From: Balneolales bacterium
Lineage (GTDB): Bacteria > Bacteroidota > Rhodothermia > Balneolales > Cyclonatronaceae
NCBI GenBank assembly: GCA_020832405.1
Contig: JAFIET010000044.1
Span: 1 to 33,096 of the forward strand
Direction: 5' to 3'
Length of the DNA: 33,096 nucleotides
A program made the translations under genes and the position numbers. The notes below the pieces were generated by a model that was given only the letters and a program-made list of their open reading frames with translations, did not search any database and had not been told where the DNA came from. Positions 7,756-15,169 of the stretch are shown here, in pieces. The stretch's first letter is position 1. Each line of letters begins with the position of its first letter.

Positions 7756-8604
7756 ATGAAAGAACAAGCTAAACACAACCCCAGGCTTACCGAAGCGCAG
7801 CAGCTCGAGCTGACGGATTTCCTGCACGGGGAAATGAATGCAGCTGAGCAGCAGGCTTTTCTGAAAACCTGCGACGCATCGCCCGAACTGGCCGCGGAGC
7901 TGCGGCGGATGCAGCGGCTTACCGCGCTTCTTGCCGTTGCAGATCCTGCGGATGCCGTCGCGAAAGAAAATCAGGCGGCCGCTGCCATGCCGGAGGCGGA
8001 TCAGGCCCGTGAGCCCATCACCCGAAATCCTTCCCCGCGTGACCTGCCTGCACAGGAAAACTGGTGGAAACACTGGCTTGCGGCTGCGGCCCTGCTGCTG
8101 TTCTTTTTTGCCGGCGGGGCGCTCAGCGGATTTCAGCTGGGCTGGGCAGAGGGCCGGTTTTATGCGGGTTTCGGCACGGCTGATGTGCCCCCGGCCGTGA
8201 ACCCGGCAGCCGTGGAAGCGGCCGAAATTCGGGAGGAGTCCGCCGCCATGCCCGAACCCGAACCCGCATCCGAACCTGAACCGGCACCGGAATCCGGCCA
8301 GGGGCAGCAGACCGGCCCGGGCTATCTGGACCGGGAGACCTTTCAGCAGCTTCAGCGCGAGCAGCTGGAGTTTTTTGCGGGGCTGTTGCTTCAGGAGCGC
8401 GAACAGCAGCTCAGCGATATGCAGCTGCTGCTCGAAGCCTACGCGCAGGATATCGAAACCCGGCGGCTGATCGACCTTCAGCTGATTGGGGCTGAGCTGG
8501 AAGAAACCCGCATGGCTCTGCACCGCCGCAATCTGGAACAGGAGCTGGTGCTATCCGAAATCATTGAGTTTATTCAATATCAACAGTATTTAAACCGACC
8601 TTAA
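7756..8604 (+). CDS. Membrane anti-sigma factor
   Basis: This is probably the regulator that holds the preceding sigma factor at the inner membrane. The 282 residues begin with a short cytoplasmic domain, LTDFLHGEMNAAEQQAFLKT then CDASPELAAELRRM, the helical layout of anti-sigma N-termini. Only single His and Cys residues remain, so a full zinc-binding HxxxCxxC site is absent. One membrane segment lies at about 107-126 (WLAAAALLLFFFAGGALSGF). The periplasmic part has a Pro/Glu-rich spacer (about 170-185) and a Gln/Glu/Leu-rich coiled coil to the end. It starts 3 bases after the sigma gene and ends 6 bases before the lipoprotein gene, so the three form one operon. Function is inferred from context plus topology, as sequence similarity in this family is low. 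Confidence 0.8.
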   Translation: MKEQAKHNPRLTEAQQLELTDFLHGEMNAAEQQAFLKTCDASPELAAELRRMQRLTALLAVADPADAVAKENQAAAAMPEADQAREPITRNPSPRDLPAQENWWKHWLAAAALLLFFFAGGALSGFQLGWAEGRFYAGFGTADVPPAVNPAAVEAAEIREESAAMPEPEPASEPEPAPESGQGQQTGPGYLDRETFQQLQREQLEFFAGLLLQEREQQLSDMQLLLEAYAQDIETRRLIDLQLIGAELEETRMALHRRNLEQELVLSEIIEFIQYQQYLNRP

Positions 8605-8610
8605 GCAGCT

Positions 8611-10347
8611 ATGAACCGTTTTTCCTTTTGTATTACCCTCAGCCTGATGCTGGCGTTGCTCCCCTTCAACACTGCGTGCAGCAGTACCGCGCAGCCGCTT
8701 GAGGGTACCGGAACTGCCGCACCGCGGGCGAGCGAAACCGAAACTACGCCCGCACCCGCACCCGCTTCGCAGCCGGCTGCCGATGCGGAACAAAGCCCCG
8801 AACTGCACCGCGATCTCGATATCAGCCGGGAGCTGCTCGCCGGTTTGCTGCGGGAGCAGCGCGGCAGCAGCGCGCGCACGGGCGCCATCGAGGCCATGCT
8901 GCTCTCCCCGGAGCGCATGCTGTTTATGGAAGTGACCCCGAATGCGCGGGCAGCGCAGCCCGTGATTCGGCGGGATATCCGCACCGAAGGTCGCGTAATT
9001 ATAATGCGCGATCAGGAAGCAGGCGTTGATGAGGCTGAGGGTGCCGGTGCAGCTGCGGCAGCCGTCTTCAGCAGTGCGACCCGTGAGGCCGGGCTTTCCT
9101 TCCTTGCAGATTACGTGTCCGGCCTCGGTGAGCTGAGCCCCGGGGGCGAAGTCGTGCTGCTGCTCCGCGATGCCGGTACGGATGCGATGGTGCAGCTCTC
9201 GGCAACGCGCACGCAGATCGAACAGCTTCGCAGCGGGCGGATTACGGCACAGCAATTCGAAACCCGGGCAGTTGTGCGCGACACCGCCCCGGCTGACCGG
9301 GCACTGCTGCGTTTTGCGGAGGTGATGGCGACCGGGTTCAGCGCGCATCCTGAAAATCCGCAGCGGGTTGCGTTTGAAGCGCCGGTGTATGCGCAGGGCC
9401 TTGGGCTTATGCTGCGGGGCAGCCTCCGGCCTGATGCTGCTCCCCGCATGAGTCCGAGGGTATCGGTCAGCGACAGTGGCCGGCGCATTCTGGAGGATTT
9501 ACCCGCTGAAAACATTCAGAGCATTGAAATTCTGAACCTGCCCGAAGGCGGACAGGAAATTCGTATCCATCAGAAGGAGTCAGACCCGGAAGCAGAAGCC
9601 GAAGCCGGGGCTTCGTTTGAAGTGCTTACCCGGCCCGGTGGCGCACGGGAGGTACGGGTGATTCAGGCAGACGCGGTAGCCGTTTCGGGTTTGGACTACG
9701 ACCTTATGGAGCAGCTTGCACAAAGTGACTCTCTGTTTATGTATAATATTGCCCGCAGTGATTCGCTGTTCATCCGTACGATGGCAGAGCAGGATTCGTT
9801 GTTCGATAAACGATTTGGGGTACAAATGCAAGGTTTGGGCGAGATGCTGAGCCATCTGAGCGGCTCACTTCAGGTGCTGCGGGGAAGCCTCGTGGCCTCG
9901 ATGGATTCCCTGCGGGCACACGGCGCCTTCCATGCCGATTCCCTGCGCGGGCAGGTGCTTGATTTTGATTTCGATTTCGACGCTTCAGGTCTCGCGGGGC
10001 GTGTACGCGACGAAGCGGTGTCGAATTTCACGGTTATTCGCCGCGGGGCAGCAACCGGCGGGGCAAGCTTCTGGCCGGGCCGCGAAGTGGTATGGCAGAA
10101 TGAGCGTCAGCGCCGGCAGGCAGAAGCGGTGCAGGCCGAAACCCTGCGCCTGCTCACCGAATATGCGCACCTGCTGCGCAGTTTGGGCGATGAAGAGCAC
10201 CTGCTTATCGCCCTCGACCTTCAGGGGCAGAGCCGGCTCTGGGATACGGTGCCGCTGCGGCTTAAAATCCGGATGGCGGATCTCCGCGCCCATGCCCGCG
10301 GCAGCCTCAGCGAAGCGGAATTTGAACGCAGGGTAGTAAAGCTCTGA
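8611..10347 (+). CDS. Large lipoprotein, third gene of the sigma/anti-sigma operon
   Basis: I do not recognise the family. The 578 residues begin with a signal peptide (MNRFSFCITLSLMLALLPFNTAC) whose Cys23, followed by SS, is a plausible lipid-attachment site, although Asn at -3 is unusual. An Ala/Pro/Thr-rich spacer follows to about residue 65. The rest is mostly acidic and helical. Residues 370-402 are three tandem 11-residue units (AQSDSLFMYNI, ARSDSLFIRTM, AEQDSLFDKRF), and DSLR words recur after them. The operon position, 6 bases behind a membrane anti-sigma gene, suggests an envelope sensor or modulator of that system. A terminator follows directly, closing the operon. Confidence 0.82.
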   Translation: MNRFSFCITLSLMLALLPFNTACSSTAQPLEGTGTAAPRASETETTPAPAPASQPAADAEQSPELHRDLDISRELLAGLLREQRGSSARTGAIEAMLLSPERMLFMEVTPNARAAQPVIRRDIRTEGRVIIMRDQEAGVDEAEGAGAAAAAVFSSATREAGLSFLADYVSGLGELSPGGEVVLLLRDAGTDAMVQLSATRTQIEQLRSGRITAQQFETRAVVRDTAPADRALLRFAEVMATGFSAHPENPQRVAFEAPVYAQGLGLMLRGSLRPDAAPRMSPRVSVSDSGRRILEDLPAENIQSIEILNLPEGGQEIRIHQKESDPEAEAEAGASFEVLTRPGGAREVRVIQADAVAVSGLDYDLMEQLAQSDSLFMYNIARSDSLFIRTMAEQDSLFDKRFGVQMQGLGEMLSHLSGSLQVLRGSLVASMDSLRAHGAFHADSLRGQVLDFDFDFDASGLAGRVRDEAVSNFTVIRRGAATGGASFWPGREVVWQNERQRRQAEAVQAETLRLLTEYAHLLRSLGDEEHLLIALDLQGQSRLWDTVPLRLKIRMADLRAHARGSLSEAEFERRVVKL

Positions 10348-10355
10348 GTGAACAA

Positions 10356-10396
10356 AGAAAAAGCGCCCGGCAGCTTGTTGCCGGGCGCTTTAAACT
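10356..10396 (+). terminator. Strong terminator closing the sigma operon, possibly bidirectional
   Basis: AAAGCGCCCGGCA at 10360-10372 pairs perfectly with TGCCGGGCGCTTT at 10379-10391 around a six-base loop. The stem is flanked by A-rich sequence on the left and T-rich on the right, so it could also stop transcripts from the convergent PAS gene, whose stop is 35 bases away. Confidence 0.88.
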
Positions 10397-10430
10397 TTCA
10401 GGCTTAAAAGGGCCGGGTTAAGCAAGGGTA

Positions 10431-12410
10431 TCATTTTTTTTTCTTGCGGTCAGGTGTTTTGCGCAGGCTTACACCGGATGCTTCTTCAAAAATATTGATG
10501 TTGCGGTTCAGCCGGGTTATCACATCATCGAGTTCCTTTGCGGTAGGCAGCAGGCAGTTGCGCAGGGTTTCGGTATCCGGATCGCCGGGGGCCATTTCGC
10601 TGAGGGCCTCGGTTACGGCTATCAGGCGTGCAAGCGGGGCGCGGACTTCGTGGGATTGCGACCAGGCGAGTTTGCGCAGGAAAGCGTTCTGCTCTTCAAT
10701 TTTCTTGATGTATTCCATCTGGTCGGTTACATCGCGCAGGGTGCCGATGAGGGTAGGTTCAAAATTCGTTTTATAGAGGTTCTCCCGGTTGATGTAATCG
10801 GCATTTACCTCAATCCAGCGCCGTGCTTTATCTGCCGGCCGGATAATTTGGTAGGTCATACGAAAGGATGAACCCGATTGAACCGCCTCCGAAAACTTTT
10901 GCGGTACACTTTGCTGAAACTCAGGGGTTAGCAGCGACACCCAATTATCAACGGTTCTGACAAATTTGTCGTCGATGCCAAGGATATCGTCAATTATTGA
11001 TGAGCCTTCCCAAAAACCTCTGTCGAGGTAGATCACATAGTGGCCAACTCCGGAAACCAGCTGTGACCGTTCCAGGAAAAACTGCTGCTCGCGTTGTTCC
11101 ATCTGCCGTTTTTTCTCGTCGTCAAAATTGTGCAGCAGAAGCGTAAATACGGGTTCAGTGCCGGCACCCTGCTTAATGTTAACGTAAGCTTTAAACCAGT
11201 TTCGCTTGCCTTTGCTGGCATACTGAAGCAGGAAATCACCAAGCCAGATACGCTGGCCGAAAGTAATATTCATGTCTGCGCACAGCTGTAAAACATGAGG
11301 TATGAAAAGCACCTGCTTCCCGTCGATAATGGCTTTAAGTTTGCGCTTTATGTGTATAGCCGAGTTTTGTATTTCGGGAATGTCAAACAATACAGGCAAA
11401 TAACCGCAACTCCCGATATAGGATAAATCAGGGGTGAATTCCAGAAAACCGACGTTAAGGGTTTGGCTGCTCAGGTAAAGCTGTTTTTGGGCATCAGTCA
11501 GCTTTTTTTCAAGCCGCAGTTGCTGGTCTGATGATGTGTTGAATATTTCAAATGTGCCAATAATCCGCATCCTCCCGGGGGATTCGGCACTCACACATTT
11601 AAAGGAAACAAGTGCCGGAACCCTGGAACCGTTTCTGGCATACAACACAACTTCGAGCGAGGAAATCATACCCGGGTTTTCAACCGAACTGCTGATGGTA
11701 TTTGACAGGCGGATCTGATCTTCCTTCGAATAAAAATCAAGGCAGTTATCAAGAGTGAGATCAAAATCGTAGCTTACCCCGTGTATCAGGTACATTTGAG
11801 ACGACCAGAATACGGTTCCGTCATCTACCCGGAGCTCCCAATACCCGGCCTCGGGTGATTTAAATCCATTCTGAACGAGCTCATTTTCCAGAGTCTTGGT
11901 TTTTTGGATGATGATATCGCTCGTGATGTCGTGGTGGAAACCCAGAATGCGGATGGCTTTCCCCTTTTCATTATAGATAGCCCGGCCCACACAGCGCATC
12001 CAGACGGACCTGCCTGACTTATGGCTGAACCGGATCAACTGATTGAACTGGAAATCCGGCTTGCCCAGGTTCTCGTCGAGGAAGCGCGATGTTGCTTCCA
12101 GGTCATCAGGGTCGGCAAGTTTCATCCATGCGGAGGGCCGCTGCTCAACTTCGGCGCTTTTATAGCCGAGGGCCTCCCAAAACCGGTCGCTGAACCACTC
12201 ATTGTCAGGGTTTTCAAGATCCCAATACCAGATGCCATCGGCGAAACCGGAATCAAAAAACCAAAGCAGCTCTTCAGGGCTGTGTGAGAGTTCTTTCAAT
12301 TCCCGGAGCAGGTAGTTGAGTTGGCTTTCATAAATATTCGGTGAAGGCGCTAAGTAGTAGCGTATGAATAAACCGGTAGGAAAAAGATGAGGTGGACTTG
12401 TTCGGGGCAA
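10431..12410 (-). CDS. Multi-PAS sensor protein with phospho-acceptor helix but no histidine-kinase ATPase domain
   Basis: This 659-residue protein has no membrane segment. PAS domains are visible at about 50-165 (DGIWYWDLENPDNEWFSDRF, ending ILGFHHDIT), 185-305 (AGYWELRVDDGTVFW), a weaker one near 325-430, and 470-575 (ending TLIGTLRDVTDQ). A coiled coil (EYIKKIEEQNAFLRKLAW) leads into QSHEVRAPLARL, an H-box with His587. Only the second helix of the dimerisation domain (TAKELDDVITRLNRNI) remains before a Lys-rich end, so no HATPase region exists. Proteins with this 'QSHxVRAPLAR' end and no kinase domain recur in Bacteroidota, so it is probably not a broken gene. The start is uncertain: the frame opens with TTG at 12410 and has no ATG before about residue 98. 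It lies opposite its neighbours and appears transcribed alone. Confidence 0.82.
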   Translation of the reverse strand: MPRTSPPHLFPTGLFIRYYLAPSPNIYESQLNYLLRELKELSHSPEELLWFFDSGFADGIWYWDLENPDNEWFSDRFWEALGYKSAEVEQRPSAWMKLADPDDLEATSRFLDENLGKPDFQFNQLIRFSHKSGRSVWMRCVGRAIYNEKGKAIRILGFHHDITSDIIIQKTKTLENELVQNGFKSPEAGYWELRVDDGTVFWSSQMYLIHGVSYDFDLTLDNCLDFYSKEDQIRLSNTISSSVENPGMISSLEVVLYARNGSRVPALVSFKCVSAESPGRMRIIGTFEIFNTSSDQQLRLEKKLTDAQKQLYLSSQTLNVGFLEFTPDLSYIGSCGYLPVLFDIPEIQNSAIHIKRKLKAIIDGKQVLFIPHVLQLCADMNITFGQRIWLGDFLLQYASKGKRNWFKAYVNIKQGAGTEPVFTLLLHNFDDEKKRQMEQREQQFFLERSQLVSGVGHYVIYLDRGFWEGSSIIDDILGIDDKFVRTVDNWVSLLTPEFQQSVPQKFSEAVQSGSSFRMTYQIIRPADKARRWIEVNADYINRENLYKTNFEPTLIGTLRDVTDQMEYIKKIEEQNAFLRKLAWSQSHEVRAPLARLIAVTEALSEMAPGDPDTETLRNCLLPTAKELDDVITRLNRNINIFEEASGVSLRKTPDRKKKK

Positions 12411-12690
12411 TAAATTATTAAACTGATACCTGGTGCTTTTGGGAATATAAAAATCCGCAACCCCTCCTCAAAGTTTTTGGAAAATGGTTCTGAGGAAAAA
12501 GTTTTGCCAAAAAAAATGACCTGTTTAAAACGTAATATCATGGAATAAGAAAGGCCTTTTGGGTGCTGGTGTCATCCTAATGTAAAACATGATGAAGAAG
12601 CTGAGAGCATTAGGGGCTTTCAGGCAGAGGGTTAGGCACAGCTTGAACTTGAGAGGTCGGGGGAAAGTAATAGCGCTTAAACATTAAGCT
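12411..12690. other. Intergenic region between the PAS gene and the HipA-like operon
   Basis: About 280 bases with no supported gene. A 32-codon ATG frame at about 12590-12688 reads Arg/Lys-rich and does not resemble the missing HipA N-lobe. The segment is AT-rich near 12411-12540, consistent with the PAS gene's promoter, but I see no convincing boxes. Confidence 0.4.
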
Positions 12691-13227
12691 TTGATAAGAA
12701 CTGAATATTACAGGCGAGTGCAAAATAGCCTTGGCTTTAATTTCGGCAGTGCAAACCTTGAGAATATGTTGCAGCCAAATGAAAGCTCAGAACTTAAGCG
12801 ATCGCACATCACGGAAATGCAGCGTATCTTACTATTCGACCTGATGACGCTGAATCCGGACCGAACGCCTTCAAAAGTGAACCTGCTCTCTGATAATGAC
12901 CATATTTATGCAATTGATCACGAATTAGCTTTTTCTGCCATACCTTTTCTTTTCCCGGCACGCAGAAACCCATGGGAGTTGAATCAGGGAGATATTCAAC
13001 AGATCAAGGGCGGCATTATCAGCAAACTGATAATGGGCAGGCAATTTATTCAGGACCCTTTTGTTTCCGATATCCGTTCGATTACACCTGCTTTTTGGGA
13101 TAAAGCACTCTCTCATCTCCCTGATGAGTGGCAATGGGAACACTGGCATACCGTGAGGTCGTTTATAAATGATATTGTAGCCCATGCTGACGAATTTGTC
13201 TATAATGTAAAACGGACACTCCTATGA
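12691..13227 (+). CDS. N-terminally truncated HipA-like kinase domain protein
   Basis: This matches the C-terminal lobe of the HipA-like kinase family often paired with DUF3037 proteins. Visible are GFNFGSANLENM, then LFDLMTLNPDRTPSKVNLL (catalytic loop with NPDR Asp and the following Asn), then YAIDHELAFS (metal-binding Asp of the DFG-equivalent). Family members are usually about 260 residues, with an N-lobe carrying the ATP-binding Gly-rich loop and Lys. Here the frame has a stop (TAA) at 12685-12687 and starts at TTG 12691 (or GTG 12718, or a later ATG), giving at most 178 residues. The N-lobe is not found upstream in any frame. The gene overlaps the DUF3037 gene by ATGA, so co-translation is preserved. 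It is either a decayed kinase or a minimal C-lobe protein. Confidence 0.7.
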   Translation: MIRTEYYRRVQNSLGFNFGSANLENMLQPNESSELKRSHITEMQRILLFDLMTLNPDRTPSKVNLLSDNDHIYAIDHELAFSAIPFLFPARRNPWELNQGDIQQIKGGIISKLIMGRQFIQDPFVSDIRSITPAFWDKALSHLPDEWQWEHWHTVRSFINDIVAHADEFVYNVKRTLL

Positions 13228-14081
13228 AACCCTACGAATACCAAATCCTTCGCTACGTACCTGATCAGGTCTCAGGTGAATTTTTAAATGTGGGTGTCAT
13301 CCTGTACGGAAACGCAGAACAAGAGCTTTACGCTGAATTTGCCAGCAGCCGGCAGCGGATGTCTGCTTTTTTTCAGGGCATTGAGTCCGCTCATATTCTG
13401 AAGCGTCTCAGAAATATGCAGGCGAAAGCAGCAGGTTTTCAAAAGCAGTTAAAGCAAGAGCTTGTTTTTCCGTCAAACCGTAGCGTGACTTTCTTTGCTG
13501 AACAACTAATTCCTAAAGATGATAGTGCCCTTCAATTCTCTGAGGTAAAAAAAGGAATTGCTCTTAGCGCAGCCGCAGCCTTCGAAGATCTCAAATACAG
13601 GCTTTTATTTAAATGGACCATGATTAAGGGTGTTGATTATCGTTCCGACACGGACGTGTGGAAGGAACGCTATAAAATTTTTTTTGAAAACGCAGGGATA
13701 GCTGAAAAACTGGTAGCGAGAACAGTTACAACTAAATCTGATTCCATCGCTTTTGAACAAGCCTACAAAAACGGGATTTGGAATTATTTTCAGCCGCTTA
13801 ACCTCAATTTGAAGAAAGATGAGAGTATCCGAAATAAGGTTTATAAATGGAGAGGCATTCTGTCTGAAATAGGCACCGCTGATGAAGCGCTTAAAGTAAT
13901 ATTTCTTACTGAAATGCCGTCAGCCGATCACGGTCTTGACAGCTTTATACAGGAGCACCTCAATCTTCAAATCGCTCCAAATATAGAAGCCGAGTGCATT
14001 ACCCCGGAAGAAATCCCCGCACTCCTTTCGCGCTTCACCCCAACACCATGCCCTCATGAAACTTACCGCAAGGATCAATAA
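13224..14081 (+). CDS. DUF3037 domain protein
   Basis: The first ~115 residues carry the DUF3037 signature: YEYQILRYVPDQVSGEFLNV, then GVILYG, then ELYAEFASSRQRMSAFF. The remaining ~170 residues are an additional helical region seen in longer members, without a motif I recognise. The biochemical role is not established. Family members sit beside HipA-like kinase genes, as here, with a 4-base ATGA overlap to the gene before. The 3' end overlaps the next gene by 26 bases, making a three-gene operon. Base composition is clearly AT-richer than that of trxB or htrA, which hints at transfer of the pair. Confidence 0.82.
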   Translation: MKPYEYQILRYVPDQVSGEFLNVGVILYGNAEQELYAEFASSRQRMSAFFQGIESAHILKRLRNMQAKAAGFQKQLKQELVFPSNRSVTFFAEQLIPKDDSALQFSEVKKGIALSAAAAFEDLKYRLLFKWTMIKGVDYRSDTDVWKERYKIFFENAGIAEKLVARTVTTKSDSIAFEQAYKNGIWNYFQPLNLNLKKDESIRNKVYKWRGILSEIGTADEALKVIFLTEMPSADHGLDSFIQEHLNLQIAPNIEAECITPEEIPALLSRFTPTPCPHETYRKDQ

Positions 14082-14622
14082 GCAGGAATTGAAGAAGGCG
14101 ATCCGGCAGGTTCGGTTCAGCCTCGATAAGTACACTAAGGGGGATGTTTTCTTCCGGCTTGAGCTTGATATTCATCCTGAAATGATGACACTCCGGGCAC
14201 CGGGGGCATCGGTGCCGATCGAGGCGCACGCTACGGGCTTTGGCCGGTATCTTTTCCCGATCTACCTGCTGAAACAACTCACCAAACCCAGACCTGAAGA
14301 GCCGCTCGTGTTCACGATCGCAGACCGCTACCTGAAAGTCGAACAGGGTCCGGAGATCATCCGGTTCTCCTTAATCGAATACCTTAGCGGACGTGCATCG
14401 GCCCTGCCCGAGCTACCCATGAACTACACCGACCGGCACGTACTTGCCCTGCGAGCCCGCTATACTGATCATACCCTGCGCGACATGGGCGTTGGGTCGC
14501 AGCTTCAAAAGGCCCTCCTCACATTTGATGACAAGCTGTATGCTGCTTTCGAAGAGCTCAAGCTCTACGGTGTAACCATCGAGGAGCTTAAGACCCTCGC
14601 CGAGCGTAAAATCCGTGAGTAG
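14056..14622 (+). CDS. Unknown protein resembling one domain of a DNA sliding clamp
   Basis: No family is recognised with certainty. The first ~110 residues follow the layout of a beta-clamp (DnaN) domain: MKLTARINKQELKKAIRQV (first strand and helix), LDIHPEMMTLRAPGASVPIE, an ATGFGRYLFPIYLLKQL segment like the clamp's 'G.G....v....L..l', then LVFTIADRYLKVEQGPEIIR as the paired last strands. A true clamp has three such domains in about 370 residues; this protein has one in 188, followed by a helical tail (LQKALLTFDDKLYAAFEELK). The ATG at 14056 lies within the DUF3037 gene, so translation is probably coupled. GC content is higher than in the two preceding genes. The clamp resemblance is my inference from pattern only. 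Confidence 0.6.
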   Translation: MKLTARINKQELKKAIRQVRFSLDKYTKGDVFFRLELDIHPEMMTLRAPGASVPIEAHATGFGRYLFPIYLLKQLTKPRPEEPLVFTIADRYLKVEQGPEIIRFSLIEYLSGRASALPELPMNYTDRHVLALRARYTDHTLRDMGVGSQLQKALLTFDDKLYAAFEELKLYGVTIEELKTLAERKIRE

Positions 14623-15169
14623 GGCACAGCAGAGGGGGTCAATATGCAGGGCGCCTGCGATGATGGTTCGCGATGGGTGCCGTTTTGGCAGTTGTACGGG
14701 ATTAGAACTGTTAGGAAATTAAGCAGCCATATCTGCGGAATTCTGATGCATGGAGATGGATTTGTTGGGTATTGGCAGGTTTTCAGGATACTGCTTTGGG
14801 AAAAGGCGCGCACGTTGATTGCGCAAATAAGTTCGTGCCGGGGTCAGCATCCGCCGGAATGACAGGCTGAAATTTACGATGAAAAGGCACCGCTGGTGGG
14901 GTAAGTGTGCTTCGGAATATTCGGGCTGTGAAGATCAGTGTAAGGTAGTACCAGGTATCCCAAAGCAAGGGGCAGGCCGCCGGTTTGGGATTTTCTACAA
15001 GTACGAAAGACAGTGATGTGCACGGGGTTTACCCTAAAATACAAGACGCAGGTGTGCCTGTGTAGTTGGGTTCAGGGCTGAACCGCCGGGCGGCCTGACC
15101 AACCGTAGGCCGGTAACACGAATAAAGGGAGGCGCAGGATGTACTTGGCCGGAACAGACTTTTACCCCC
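14623..15169. other. Long intergenic region with repeat relics
   Basis: These 547 bases hold no supported gene. The short ORF at 14644-14862 has no recognisable content. The word GTGCCGGGGTCAGCATCCGC followed by CGGAATGACAG (about 14836-14864) resembles the GTCATTCCGGC-type dispersed repeats of many genomes. Copy C2 of the element at 5121-5240 occupies 14981-15075. No terminator for corA or the preceding operon is convincing. Confidence 0.5.
14981..15075. repeat. Dispersed intergenic element, copy C2 (terminator arm lost)
   Basis: TACGAAAGACAGTGATGTGC and the following ACGGGGTTT match copy C1 at 5145-5175. Flanking CGGTTTGGG and AAAATACAAGACGCAGG, then GCCTGTGTAGTTGGG, continue the similarity to C1. 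The left arm of the C1 terminator hairpin is mostly absent here. Like C1, it lies downstream of a minus-strand gene (corA). Confidence 0.62.

Noticed and set aside
12590-12688. 32-codon Arg/Lys-rich ORF as a possible HipA N-lobe remnant
   Set aside because: It does not resemble the expected Gly-rich loop or Lys-bearing strand and is out of context.
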